Origin: Wuchereria bancrofti
Lineage: Eukaryota > Nematoda > Chromadorea > Rhabditida > Onchocercidae
Length of the DNA stretch: 47,466 nucleotides
Direction of reading: 5' to 3'
NCBI GenBank assembly: GCA_005281725.1
Contig: SSBO01000014.1
Coordinates: forward strand, 541,045 to 588,510
Made by a program: the position numbers and the translations under genes. How positions within the stretch are numbered: position 1 is the first letter of the stretch; each line of letters opens with the position of its first letter. This document shows positions 1 through 13,205 of this stretch, piece by piece. A model generated the notes under the pieces. It saw only the letters and a list, made by a program, of their open reading frames with translations, was not told the DNA's origin and did not search any database.

Positions 1-26
1 CCCCCCCCCCCCCCCTCCCCCTCCCC
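1..26. repeat. poly-C low-complexity tract
   Basis: The window opens with 15 consecutive C, then T, then two further C runs separated by T. The complementary strand is a G-rich run that could form a quadruplex. A homopolymer exactly at the sequence edge may also be an assembly break or a collapsed repeat, which is at least as likely as biology. Confidence 0.8.
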
Positions 27-3000
27 TTTGTATACACCAAATGTCCACCAATCGATAGGCTACTAAGCTGATTGCATCTTTGTCAAATGAAACCTCAAGT
101 GGATATGAGCGCCAGCAACTTATTATTATTTGCAAATGGATAATTATAGAAAGTTATTGGCTAAAGAATTGTCTGATTTCCTTCTCTCATTTTGTTTGCT
201 TATCAATTTATCACTCATCATTCTATTTGTTTATTTTATCAACCTATTTTACTCATAATTCCTTTTCCTCCAATGACCATTATTTACTTATTCGCATTTT
301 TATAAATGGGAAAAATTCATTTAGTTATAATAGTTAATTAAAAATTTTACTGAAAAATATAAATTTTGATAGATTTAAATTTTAAATTTAATTAAGCTTT
401 TAAATTTTTAAATTTAACATGTAGTATAATGTTAGTGAAGATTTTTCGATGGTTAAATAGATTGAGCGAACAAGCAATTAATTTTTGAAAATATATATGA
501 GAACTTTGAATGATATGAACAATCACTAATGATAATATAAGCTGCATATAATAAAATTATAAAAATTAAAGAAAAAAAATTTTTTTTGTTTAAAGAAAAA
601 AGTAAAAACTCAAAGTTAATTTATTTTTGTAATGGAAATGAATAAATAATCAAATGAAAATGGAAAGTTTTTGAGTAAGAAATATTGAAACATTTATAAT
701 TATATGAAAAATTAGGAATAAAACCTAAGGCAAAATTTTCTATTTACAAATTAAATTAAATTTGATGCCATTTGCATTTTTTAACTCTTCACATCCTCTT
801 TTTTCTTATTTTCATTGATCTAATTTATCCTATCATTTTCGTTCATGTTATCAAATTAAATTTAGCTTATATATAGTGTTTATCTTAAATGTTGAAATGT
901 CAACTGATTATTCATATCATGCTATCAGTGTAAGCTTGATTGTTGAAAAGTTTTTAATTATAATTGAATTTCTAAATTTGACATTTGAGCATTTGATCAA
1001 AAATATAAATCAAAAAATAAATTTCATCATCAAAAAAAAAAAGAAAAATGATCCAAATTTAACAAAAATGATAATTAAAACTTAAAAACATATACACAAA
1101 AAAAAGGAAGTGAAACAATTAATTTGAATCACTGATTGTTTATTGTTAATATCAGTACCTATAAATTGAGAATTGTACAAAGTAAAATAAACTTTTTCTT
1201 TCTCTTTTATTTTTCTTTTTAAAGTTCTATAATACAAATTATTACAGGAAGCGTTTTAGATAAACGAATGTTGATTGATTGCTAATTTAATTTTGTAAAA
1301 TTTCCAGAAAAAAAAAAAAGAAAAAAAAAAGGGCGAAGAGGAAGACAAGGAAATAAATTAATAATGAAAAAATAAAAATGATTTTACTGAAGAATTAGTT
1401 TCATTTCTTATTTCGACATTGTGTATCGGTATTGCTCAAAGATTTTCTAATCAAAGTGAAAAATCTAACCGAAAAAGATAGAAGGAGAAAGGTGGAGAGG
1501 GAACATTTACACAAGAACAAGGAAAAATCATGAAAGGATGAAATAAAATTTATTACATTATATTTTTGATCAGCAATGGAACTGTTGATGTTATTGCAAA
1601 AAAAAAAAAAAAAGGGTATGTTTTTTTTTTTCTTTCTTTTTACCGAAATTTTAGACAGATTTGAAAAAGTTGAAATTTTATTCCAGCTGTTAGCTATTAG
1701 GAAATGATAAAAATAAATTTATGTTAATGCTCTCAAACATTCTAAAAAAAAAGGACAGAAGGAGAGAGAGAGAGAGAGGAAGAAAAAAAAGGAAAAGTTT
1801 TTACTAATTAATTTGGAACTTTTATTAATTAATTTGGGAACCTGAAAATATGCAAATTAATAAGTTAAAGAAATTTTTGAAATACTCAATAATATTTGTT
1901 AAAATTGGCGAACTGTTAGCTTATTATTATATTTATTGTAAGCTACCGATCAGTTATGTTGATCTAACATTTAAATTTAATTAAATGAAAATTTTAGGCT
2001 AAAAAGCAAAAATAATAAAATTTATTTGGTAAATTTCTATTCAAGTAAAGCTGATAAAAATACCAAACAATAATATAATTTACAAATCAAACAAATAGGT
2101 TTTGAAATTTAAAACTTATTCCCAGATCTTAAAAATTTCTGGTATTAATTATACAATTTTGAAGTTTTTTTTCCTTTTTTTTAAATGAAATAGATTCATT
2201 GGAAATTTTGATTGTTCAGAAAACAACAACATTTTAACTTAAAAGTTAAAATGTCATTATTTGTCTTCACTATAATCTGTTTATCACATTCGAAATCTTT
2301 TATCAGCTGAAATTGTTTATGGCAATCATAAGTAACATTCGTCGGTAAAAGATTTCAAATATGATAAGATGGAATAGCAATGAAACTATACCTAACACCG
2401 ATCTCAATCAGTAGAAAATTGGAACAAAATATAAAAGTTAATAAAGTTAGTAAATTAAGAGATGATGAGGTAATATATTAATGTATAATATTTTTCTTTT
2501 TTTTTTTTTTTAAATCGAATTTTTTATATCGAATGAATTTCTGAAATTGTTTGAGGCAAATAAAAATTGTAAACAAATTCATTTTAAAGCTATTAAGAAA
2601 TGGATGAAAGATCGATCAGCAATTAGTTCCCATTATTCATTCATACGATATTTCGTGGTACCTTTTGCCCTTATAAATTCGAATTGAAGCGAAGGAATGA
2701 AAAAAAAAAAATGGAAAAATTAATTTTGCTAGAAATAAACTATGCACGCGATGCATTTAAATGTTAAATGAAAAAGAAAACGATTGATTCAAGAGTTTAA
2801 AAATAATTATCAGCCATTTTTCTTATTTTTTTTCTATTTAATAATATGAAATATGCATAATTTATTACATCTCAAAATTAATTCCTTAAAATTGGTGTGA
2901 CATTTATGAGAAAAATATTTAAAATTTATTGTTAAACATAAAGAAAGGATGTATCGGTTAAAAAATTTAATTTTATACCACTATCATTTACTTTTATCTT

Positions 3001-6000
3001 TGAATTATGGTTAAAATTGAAATTTTAAAAATGAATGAGTGCAATTATTACAATAACATTCCGTTTTGAAGAATAATTATATAAAATGCTGAGACGATAA
3101 TTTCTGTGTATACATCCAAAATCAGCACAAACATCATCAATTATAAAAATAAAATTTTAACTTCTTAAAATACTTCTATATATTTTTAATTATTGAACAG
3201 GATGTTCTAAAATTCACCGATATTTATCTCTCAAAATAATGTATAACAGTTATCATAATTAATACGTTGATAATTAATTTTTACAAGTTTAAAAATCCTA
3301 TTCCTTAATTTTATGTTTACATTATTTTCCATAAAATTGACTAAAAAAGCAAATGATAAGTGCATTCATGTAATGGATCAATGATTTAATATTTAAACAA
3401 ATTTTGTTGAAACTAAGTTGAAATGGGAAATTTTGCCGCTGAGAGAAATAAAAGCGAATCAAAATTAGATTTAGAGAGAACGAAATGCATTCATCAGCAA
3501 ATGTAATTCAAAATTATATTACACAATATAAATTGAGATTTCTCAGTTTCTCCACATTTGAACCAGAAATTGAAAGCAATCCGACAACGGTATCCTAAAT
3601 ATGACACTATTATTACAAATTAATGTTTAATAAAAATTTGTACATTTTTAATTAATTTTGTCAATTTTACATAAAAGTCTAATATAATGAAATTAAACTG
3701 ATGAAGGTTACCCTAAAAGAAAAGAAAATGTATTTCATTAATTTAAAGTATAAATAATTATGTAAAGTGTAACAATCAACATCTTTGATGTATTTTATGT
3801 ATTTAAATAATTTTAAATTAATTTTGGGAAACAATAAATGAATTTGTAAATAGAGCGTAATAATTTCAAAATTGTGTATTCATCTCTATCATTTTTCGAG
3901 ACTATTACTAAGCAACTAACTCTTAATCAATTTTCAATTTCAGCTTCATTAGTTTCTTTCGTCCTCCAATATTTCAACGGAAATTGGAACCAATAATAGG
4001 TTGTTAACCAATAATATTCTAACAAAATTTTTTCATCCAAACTAGAAGTTAAAAAAATAAAAAAACTATTTTGAAGCACTTTGTTTAAGTATTTAAAAAT
4101 AACAGAAGGAAGACGTGAAAATAAGCAAAAGTACGTTTCAGTACTGATACATCTCCTAGATAATAGAATATTCATCAAATACTTTATAACTAATCCTACA
4201 ATTGAATAAATAGTAATTAAATTGGAATATCATTTGTTGATTAAAAATTTCTCAAATTCAATATCATAATTTTAATTGATTCGATTAGGTTAGAGCTCTT
4301 TTTATATTGCAATAAAGCAACGTATTCTATTTGCCAATAGCATTAATAGATAAAGAAAAATTTATATAATTTACAATTAATTATAAATAAATTCCAATTA
4401 CAATTTTAAATCATCGTTTCACTTATAAAAAAACTCTTTATCAAGCAAAAAAAAAAAAAGGAAAAAGCGAACGAAATAATTTCTACTTCTTTCTTTTTTT
4501 GAGAAAACAGCATAAATATTTATGCATATAAATTTTTTTTCCGTAGTTTGATTCCGTAATTTTCCGATGCACAAAATGTTATCCAAAATGAACATTTTTT
4601 TTTTAAACAAAAAAAAAAGCAGCATATAAAATTTATAAATCCTCTTCCAATTTATATTTTTCTTTTTTTATTTTGCATTAGGATTACTTTTTTTTTTTGA
4701 AGTTGCTAAAAATGTGACATTTTTTATTTTGGAAAGACATCACTCCATTGATCTTATATTTTTTTAATAAAAAAAAAGGAAGTGGAAAGAGAAAAAAAAG
4801 AAAAATTCTCAAGAGTATATTTATTTCATAATCAATAACTGAATTGTTCCACTTAGGAAATATGAAACTTATTCAATGAAATATTAGATGAGAACCATTT
4901 GGTTATTTATCTAAGAAGTAGTTTAATTATATGTATAATTAACCATTTGAAATCATATTTGTAATTAATAATTAAACTTAAATGTTTATTAATAATTTTG
5001 CTTTCAAATAGCGGAAATCAATAACAAAGAAAAAAAAAAGCAGAAATTTCTAGTCTATTATTGGAAGATGATAAAATTTCATGATTTATGTTACTTTTAA
5101 AATTATTCTTCGGGAAAAAAGAAAAAAAAGAAAACTGAAAAAAAAAAAAAATTGATGCAATATTTCAAATCAACCAATTTCTATTAATTTAAGCTTTCCG
5201 TACATTTCTTATTTCACATAAGCATAATAAATTATAAACTTCAGTGTTTTTAAAACAAACATATTTCTTGAAAAAATTATTGATAACATACTGATAAACA
5301 ATGTATGCATAGTTTCTCAATATATTATCCAACGTATAAATACTATCTCATACTACATTTACGTATCCTGAAAATCGGAAATTATAACTGAATGATAAGT
5401 ATGTATGATTGTTTACTAATTCGTTTCCATCATATCATCTTTTTATCATTATAATTCAATGAATTACAATTTACTTTTAACGATTTTCAATTATAACTAG
5501 AAAATATTTGTTAAGATAACAAATGTAGTAATTTATTTTTGTCCTCTATACTTTTTTACTCATATTTATTTGATAACTTATCATTATTTAAATATCTTAA
5601 TTAACAAGCAAATTAGTTTCCCAAATATTTGTAATTGTTTGTTTTTTTTTTTTATTTCCAGATGAAATTTGAATTTAAAAATGAATACAGTTACTTTAGA
5701 AATTCAAATTTCTACTCAAAATTTGACATTTTTTTGCATAAAAATTTTTTTGAATTAAGAGACTTGTAATTATTCAAATTTTTATCTTTTTTATTTGGAA
5801 CGCTTTTCAGGATTTAACGTGAAAAAATGCAACGGCCATGCTCTTTTGTAATTCTTGAATTGTTTGTAAAAAGAAAAAAGTAGATATGAAGTTTATTATT
5901 CGTTGAGATGTTAAGTTCATAAGTGATGTGACGTAATAAATGACGTGAAATTAATTAGAAATTACTTGTTAAGAATAGTAAGTAATTGAGAAGTATATAT

Positions 6001-6829
6001 TTGTATGTTTTGCGTGGTAATAACGTGGTAATAAGGAAATGCTCCCAAATGTGCAATTTTGCACGTTAGCACATAAGCAGGCTGACCATATTTCTGACTA
6101 TTGATTGGCGCGCGTGCGTAACACCGTTGCAATCTGTCATAATTTGCCGTTTTGCCTCAAATGTTCGAAATATGTTTCGTTTTGATGCTTGATTGATACT
6201 ATTTTATCATAGTGATAAGAAATGATGATAATACTGTTAGAATAAGGGGTTTTTTTTTTTTTCATTGTATTAGTAAATATCAATGTTGCTGAGAAATATT
6301 CCATTATTTCAATAAGTTTACTAGTAATGATATTATTATTTTGAAGATATATTTGAAGATGTGTGTTAAATTTATTTCCAAAACTTAGCTTACAGTTACT
6401 ATTTCATATTTGAAAAACTATCTGAAAATTCTATCAACTAACAATTCATCGCAATCATACTATGATATATTTTGCAAATATCATTATCATCATTATCAGG
6501 CCGTAAAACATAAAATGGATTAACAGTTAGGGTTGCAGTACTAACTTCCTATCTGATTTAACATATATTGATTTTTGTTTTCTAATACTGTGTCTATCTA
6601 AAGTAATCAATCATTACTTCCAATTATAATAATATTGCATTCCATCTTCAGAAAATCAACTTCAGACAGTCAAGAAATCAGACAGTATTTTTAACAACCA
6701 ACTGTTCATTTCCATTCTCAGGTAATAAATCATAATTGATTAGTCAGTCATTATTTTCTATTTTTCAATATTTAAATTCATTTTGTTAGCAATATCTTTT
6801 AGATTGTTAACAAGATAAAGCATTTTCAG
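27..6829. other. AT-rich non-coding region
   Basis: About 6.8 kb with no exon chain that I could support on either strand. It holds many A and T homopolymers, a GA dinucleotide run at 1761-1779, and short ORFs made of low-complexity Asn, Lys, Ile and Phe codons that I take as chance. The final few hundred bases probably contain the promoter of the chromodomain gene. Confidence 0.6.
1761..1779. repeat. (GA)n microsatellite
   Basis: An uninterrupted run of GA dinucleotides inside a purine-rich stretch in non-coding DNA. Confidence 0.85.
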
Positions 6830-9339
6830 GAAGAAATAAGATACAAACAATGTGTGATGATAGTTGTGACAGCAGTATTGATGATGATCATTTCAATACG
6901 GACAAGACATTTGAAAGGCGTTACACAAACAAAAAGAAAATAAAGGAATATCTACAGAAATGGAAAGGATACAGCTGCATGAATGATGTTTCAAAGCTTG
7001 AAGATTTGGTAGTTTTCTCTTTTAATTTTAAGTATCTTAAATATTCTTAAAATCTTTCAATTATTTCTTGAGAGATATGATGAAATGAATAATAAGACCA
7101 TTCTATCAAAAAGATTACGACTTATTCATATTATTTACCTCCAAATCTTTCGATAAAAATTATACTTAATAATATGAAACGGTAGCAAATCCATCCTATT
7201 TCATTCTTATGCGTTTCTAAGGTAACTTATGTTTTAGTCCTTGTATTGTATGACAACTCTACTTAATCATTTGTTAATGTTGTATTAATGTTGACGACAA
7301 TAAATTAGTAAATTAGTAGTTTAGTAGTTTTTATAATTAATTTCCAGTCTGAAAAAAAAAAAAAACTTCGTTATTACGTTATTCTGCAACTTACACTTCA
7401 CTCTAGGTTACTGTTTTTAGATATTTAAACTGAAATAAGTTTAAAAAAAAATTTTTTTTTTCAATAAAGTTATAGTTAGCATAAATATGTTGTTTATTCG
7501 CTGCTATTTTTTAAGACGTATTTGAAATTGTATCAATTTTAGGAGTACGATGCTGTAGTATTAGATTATAATGTTCAAAAGAAGTAAGTCCCTTTGTTGA
7601 CTTATTTTTAAATTTGTTGTATGATTAAAAAATAAATAGGTTATGTTTGATTTGGGTCCAATTGCTAAACCTAAAACAACGGAACAAAATATATCAAATT
7701 TTTTTCTTGGAGGTAACAAGAAGCTATCCTGAATCATTTTTTGCAAGTCCTTTTACGTCCTTTTTGAAATTGTATTACTTTACGTTAGCGATAAATTTTT
7801 GATCTACGTTCAATATATATAGTATTGTGGAAGATTAACGAAGTTATGAGAAGGAGAATGTTATTTTAGGCGGCACCGATGATTTGCATTGAAACAAACA
7901 ATATTACGAAAAATCACTAAAGATTGTTCTAAGGGCACATTCTTGATTATCATATCACCACTAAAATGCTTCAATTCGCTGATTTGTTATATGGTCATTG
8001 CAGAAACAAGGATGCAACCAATCCAAAATTACAGAGATCACAGTTGGGCGCTTCTGGTTCAAGCTATGTCAAAAAATCTACTTACACTGTTCCATGTCAT
8101 GATCTTGTGGATAAGGCTAAGCCTTTTCGTCGTGAAACCAAGGAAATCAAACAACCCGTTTTTGCGAAAAAAAGGGTGGATAAGAAGAACGATTCTGATG
8201 CTTCAAACGAAGGTGATAATGAATTTAAAATTTTTTATGCACTTCCGGTTACATTAGATATTACCATATTTCATTTAGTTTCCGTTTCTCAGTAAAATGA
8301 TCAAATGTAAAAGTCGCTCGTTGCAAGAATGTTTGGTTTTTTATCTTATTGATAATTGCGGATAACACGCTGTAGTAAAATAATGTCTTGTTTTTCAGTT
8401 CTTCTAGCTTCAAATGAAAGTGGAACAGAGAAAGATTGTGTTCAGGAATCAGTCGTGCCAACTTCCGTTAGTTCGATGAACTTTGTATTTTCGAAATTCT
8501 TGATAAAAAACATAAATATGATAAAACATGGATATGTAGGCAGAATACTATTCATACTGATAAACAATATTTATTGAAAATTTCTAGCAAGAATCAGTCT
8601 TTAATGATCGTTCATTGCTTCTTATGCCTTTCTACAACACACACAGAAAGGATTCAGGCTAGTGAAAGTTAGAAATAATATACCTTAACTAAATAACTTA
8701 GTTTTGTGGATTTAACTTAGACAGTTCATTAATTATAGCTAGGCAACATTGATTTTTCTCTTATGTTGTTAAATATAGACATAAGAAGGAACTTGAGAGA
8801 CTATTAAGTTCTATTTGTAGGACCTATTCGCCTAATGTAAGCTGCATCCTATTCATATTCTTTGATATGAATAAGCTAATCATGATATTTTTAAATTTAA
8901 ATTCCTTTACATTAAAAAAAAAATTGAGCAGTCCAAAAATTCACTGGCATGAGAAGCAAACCATAAGTTCATGTTTCGCTCCATAAATTTTCTCATAAAA
9001 CAAGTGGGACTTATATCTGGTAATATCTGGTAAATGATTGACCATGTCAAGATAATCAACATCAAATTTTTAAAACCAAAGTTGAAGTTTGAAGACAAAT
9101 TTAATAATGAATAAAGAAGATTTTTTTTCAGGTAATGGTTAGTTTGTGTCAGCTCTGCTTGAACGAAAAAAATGAGACATCAAATAAATAACAAGCTTGT
9201 TTTCTGAATTTTGTCATTTTAGACAACTAGTGCTGAATCACAGAAAGAGTCTTTGAAAAAGCCTGATTTTTTAGGCCTCCTTCCGAAAAACCTTTCAGAA
9301 TGTTGTAGTTATTTTCAACTAATTGTTCGTTTTCTCTAA
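6830..9339 (+). CDS. divergent chromodomain protein
   Basis: Five-exon model: 6850-7008, 7543-7583, 8004-8212, 8399-8466 and 9223-9339. It totals 594 nt (197 aa plus stop) and stays in phase. A TTTTCAG acceptor ends at 6829, 20 nt before the ATG, suggesting a trans-splice or 5' UTR splice site. Residues about 15-65 look like a chromodomain: a Phe before a basic strand, then the hallmark KWKGYS (W39, Y42), then an LEDLEYDAVVLDY helix-like tail spanning the exon 1-2 junction. The usual TWEP segment is replaced by DVSKLEDL, so the domain is divergent. The rest is basic and Ser/Lys-rich, without a clear chromoshadow domain. HP1-like proteins bind methylated histone H3, and a role in chromatin is inferred from this motif only. 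Exons 1-3 are firm; the last two joins are less sure, because the exon 4 donor is GTTAGT and downstream frames are also open. Confidence 0.6.
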
Positions 9340-12064
9340 CTGTAGCAGCCTTATATACAGCTTCCAAAAATTCAACAAATGAAACCACAAAATCCGAGTG
9401 TTTTTCAAATTACTGGTGTCCCTTAATTTTAAATCATAATTATTACCGTTCAATTTTATATTTATGACTTTTTCTCTTCTTTCTATGTTCAGAATTAATA
9501 AAATTCTGTTCTCTTTTAAATTTCATTTCTATCGTAAATATTTGATGTGAATAAATAAATTTATTCTCTTAGTGTTGAATAATCGACAATTTAACAAGCA
9601 GGTAGTATAAAAACGATTGGTATTTTTGGAATTTCAATGTGTAATTGATGTAGTTCAGGCCGAAATACTGCATGAAAAGAATGTCTCAATAAAAAATATG
9701 GATGTTAACTAAACTATGAGAATAAAAATGGACATTTATTGTTGGATCATAAAGATATAAAAGAAAGAAAAGAAAACATATGTATGAGACGGAAAGAAGA
9801 GTAAAGTTTAGCAGAGATAATAAGTATTTTAAATCAGTTGAAATGAAAAAAGAACAAAGAAGCTGCTTGCATGCAGAGTAATGAAATTCAAACAAATTTA
9901 TATGTATTGAAATATATGCATCTAAGAATTCAATCATGCAAAATAAAAAAAAAGGAGTGAAGGATTTTGCAATGAATGGAAGGATTACTTAAATGTATTT
10001 TAGGTATGATAATCAAATACATACGGATTTTGAGATAACAATTTAAAAATTTGATAAGTCGAAGAAATAAAATGTTTGTTAATTAGTAATAATCATCCTT
10101 CCTTATTCTACTTTGTCTTTCATATTCCTTTTTCTTTTGTATATTACTTATTCCTAATATTTTTAATATGATTGAGAAAATAACTATTTTGAATTAAATT
10201 TTTGAGTAAATCTCGAACACTAAATTTTATAATTTCGTTAAGGCTAAAAGAGAGAAAGGAAAAAAAAAAACATTTTTAAATTGGAAGAAATATAAAAGGT
10301 GAAATTTGAAATAGTAACATTAAATATTGTTATTTCAGTGATTCATATGCTTTTAACAATTTTTCTTTATTTGTCTATTAAGATTATTCATCAAATGTTT
10401 CATTCTTTTACACATTCTTTTTAATGAAAATGCTTTCATCATTTTTGGTTTTTTACGAAAAAAAAACAAATATAAATAACACAAATGAATATATAGGTAA
10501 AGGTAAAGTGGAAAAAAGGAAAGAAATTATAATTAAAAAAACAAATTATGATTAAGAAAGAAATCATGACTAAATAAACAAATCATGATTGAGAAAAAAA
10601 TCATGATTAAAAGTTTACTTTGAATTTTTTGTTTTCTCCAACATATTCTGCACATGTAATAATGATAAATGATAATTTTTCATACTTTTCCAATTTAACT
10701 AACTGCTTTTTTTCCAATCAAACTGTCATCATTTATTATTTTATTATCATTTGCTGAAATTTTTAATTTTTTTTTTTTTTTTTGTTTTTTGTATTAAAAT
10801 ATAATAATACTGTTAAGAGTGGAATAATACCTAATATTTATTTTATCATTTCATTAATGAGATAGTCATAAAGTCGAAAATTCTGTCACTACTTAAATTT
10901 TAGTACATATTTTATGGAAAATTTATGTTGATTATTTTAACTTGTTAAAGATGTGCTACTTTTAAATGATCAATGGCTAAATGAGACAACAAATATGTCA
11001 ATCACAATTTTTGTTGATTGCTTAGTTATGATTTTTTATTATTGCTTATAATTAAAAGAACTAACGATATATGCAATAATATACTATAAAATGTGCAAAG
11101 ATAGTAAAATATTATTGCTTCCAATAGCTAATTAATCTTTTTCCAATTATTTATTGACTTTCTTTTTTACCATTTATGTAATGTAAGAGTGAATTAACAA
11201 CGCTATCAATAATATCGTTATCATTCTTATCACTTTCGGTACTTTCATTTGCCAATAGTTGTAGCTTCTAATTTTTGTAAAAAATTTTCAAACGATAATG
11301 CAAAAGTTTGATAATATAATTGATAGGGTAGCAGCTTACTCGAAAATAAAAATTGATAAGCATTTGAAGAGAAAGAAATTATCAAATTATTTTATCTGGT
11401 GATGTAGATATCATTCTGATAATATTTAACATTAGATCTGATAGTCTTGCTATATGTGAACAAAAATGAACTAAAACGATTTAAAAATTTGCAATAAAAT
11501 TTTCAAGATAATGCAACTGGTGCATTTTTTGTCTGTCTATTATGATGCATCATTCAGATTTTTCTCAAAATTTCCAATTTCAATATAATTTTAATAGTTA
11601 ATAATAAGATAACAATCTTCTGACATTTCAAATTTTTGAATGGAAATATCAAATTAAAAATGATAAATCACATTGAAGAAATGAGCTTTTTTATCATAAC
11701 CTATCAACTAATTAGTAGCATAATTCATTTCATTTATAGTTCTAATTGATCACAAAAATATTGATTGACATAAAGTTTACTGCAGGTAAACTTTCAATTA
11801 ATGCTTCTAGAATGTGAATATTTGATTCCTATAAAATAGAATTATCGAAATATTGCTGTTACTTTGGTGTATTTGAGAATTTCTAAAAAGATTTCTAAGT
11901 TTTGTTTTGTTTTGTTTTTTTTTCTAGTAATCGATAACTTAACTGATAATTTAATTCCATAACATCTAGAATTCTTGGAATAGAATTCATAACATAGAAA
12001 ATACAACAAATGATCATTCACTACAAATTCTGAAAATTCAATTAATTAACGTATCAAATTTCAG

Positions 12065-12139
12065 ATCGACGAGAAATACGAAAGAATGGACAAGAAAAAG
12101 CCAAACAACAATACTGAAATTTGCAAAACCATTTTCTAA
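12065..12139 (+). CDS. possible orphan terminal exon
   Basis: A TTTCAG acceptor ends at 12064 and is followed by 25 codons, IDEKYERMDKKKP then NNNTEICKTIF and a stop. Codons and composition look less random than the surroundings, but the other two frames are also open for some distance, so the frame is not decided. It could be an unlinked last exon of a plus-strand gene or a chance open stretch. No partner exon was found. Confidence 0.2.
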   Translation: MDEKYERMDKKKPNNNTEICKTIF

Positions 12140-12271
12140 CATATCAGAAAGGAACTTCCAAATCTATCTTCTTCCACTCATTCTTCTTTCAATTTTTTCA
12201 AACACAAATTGACGAAAAGAATAGCTGAAGAGAAATAGAACTGCTGATGAAATCACTCTGCATATTCTTAT

Positions 12272-12322
12272 GATAATAATAATTAATAACAATAATAATA
12301 ATAATAACAATAATAATAATAT
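12272..12322. repeat. AAT/AAC trinucleotide microsatellite
   Basis: An imperfect run of AAT units interrupted by AAC and TTAAT. Confidence 0.85.
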
Positions 12323-13205
12323 ATGTAATGCATAAAATTACTAGAAATATTTGATGCTGAATAAGCTTGGAGCAAATAATTTACTGTTTTAAATTTATGA
12401 TAAGCGAGTTTTAATTAAAATATGCTTCCATCAAAAATAATGTATAACGACGGATCGATTAAATTCCCATAAAGGAAATAAAAAAGCAAAACAAATCAAC
12501 AAAATATTTTATTTGCTTCCTTCTATTCATGTAAAATCCACATACGACAAAAAAATAAAATTATTGAATAAAATAAAAATCAAATTTTAACAGCGATAAA
12601 TAAATGTAAAAAGACCGTAGTATAATGTTTTCATTTTTACATTTTTTTTTTATATCATTTAACTCTCATATATATCCAGCATGATTTTAACAAAAAAAAA
12701 ATTTGGAATTCCTAAATCAAAATATAAAACTGTTGTCATGAAAATTTTCATTTAAAAAAAGACAAGAGAGAGAGGGAAAGAAAGAAAGTGGGAATCATTC
12801 AACAGTAGTTAAGTTAACTTTTTATTAATTGCTTCCTTAAATCTAAAAATTAAAAAAAGATTTTGATATCCGATTTACATGCTGTATTTGTATAATTCCC
12901 AGCCTCTATGTAGAAAATATACAGAATGTAAATGGTACTATAGAAGTGGATAAGGCATGTAATTGAATTATTAACTTGTAGTGGCGCAAAATGCTTACCC
13001 TAATACTATAAACCAAATCATTTGCGCAAGTGGTATGCAATTAAATCTATTCCATAAATAATTGATTTAACTTTTTGACTTCTTTTTTCTTCTTTTTTTT
13101 TTCCTTTCATTTTACATACTATAATTATAAAAGTTTAGCAACAAGAATATCAAATGGGCAGATGAAATTCAAAAAGTATTCATATGCGGAATTTTTCAAG
13201 AATAA

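Larger units (their letters stand above)
9340..13205. other. AT-rich intergenic region
   Basis: It holds possible polyadenylation signals for the chromodomain gene (AATAAA near 9551), an AAT/AAC trinucleotide microsatellite, homopolymers, and one possible terminal exon at 12065. I see no other coding signal. Confidence 0.55.

Noticed and set aside
7889..8257. 122-codon plus-strand ORF overlapping the chromodomain gene
   Set aside because: It is a frame shadow of exon 3; the in-phase exon 8004-8212 with its acceptor and donor explains the region better.
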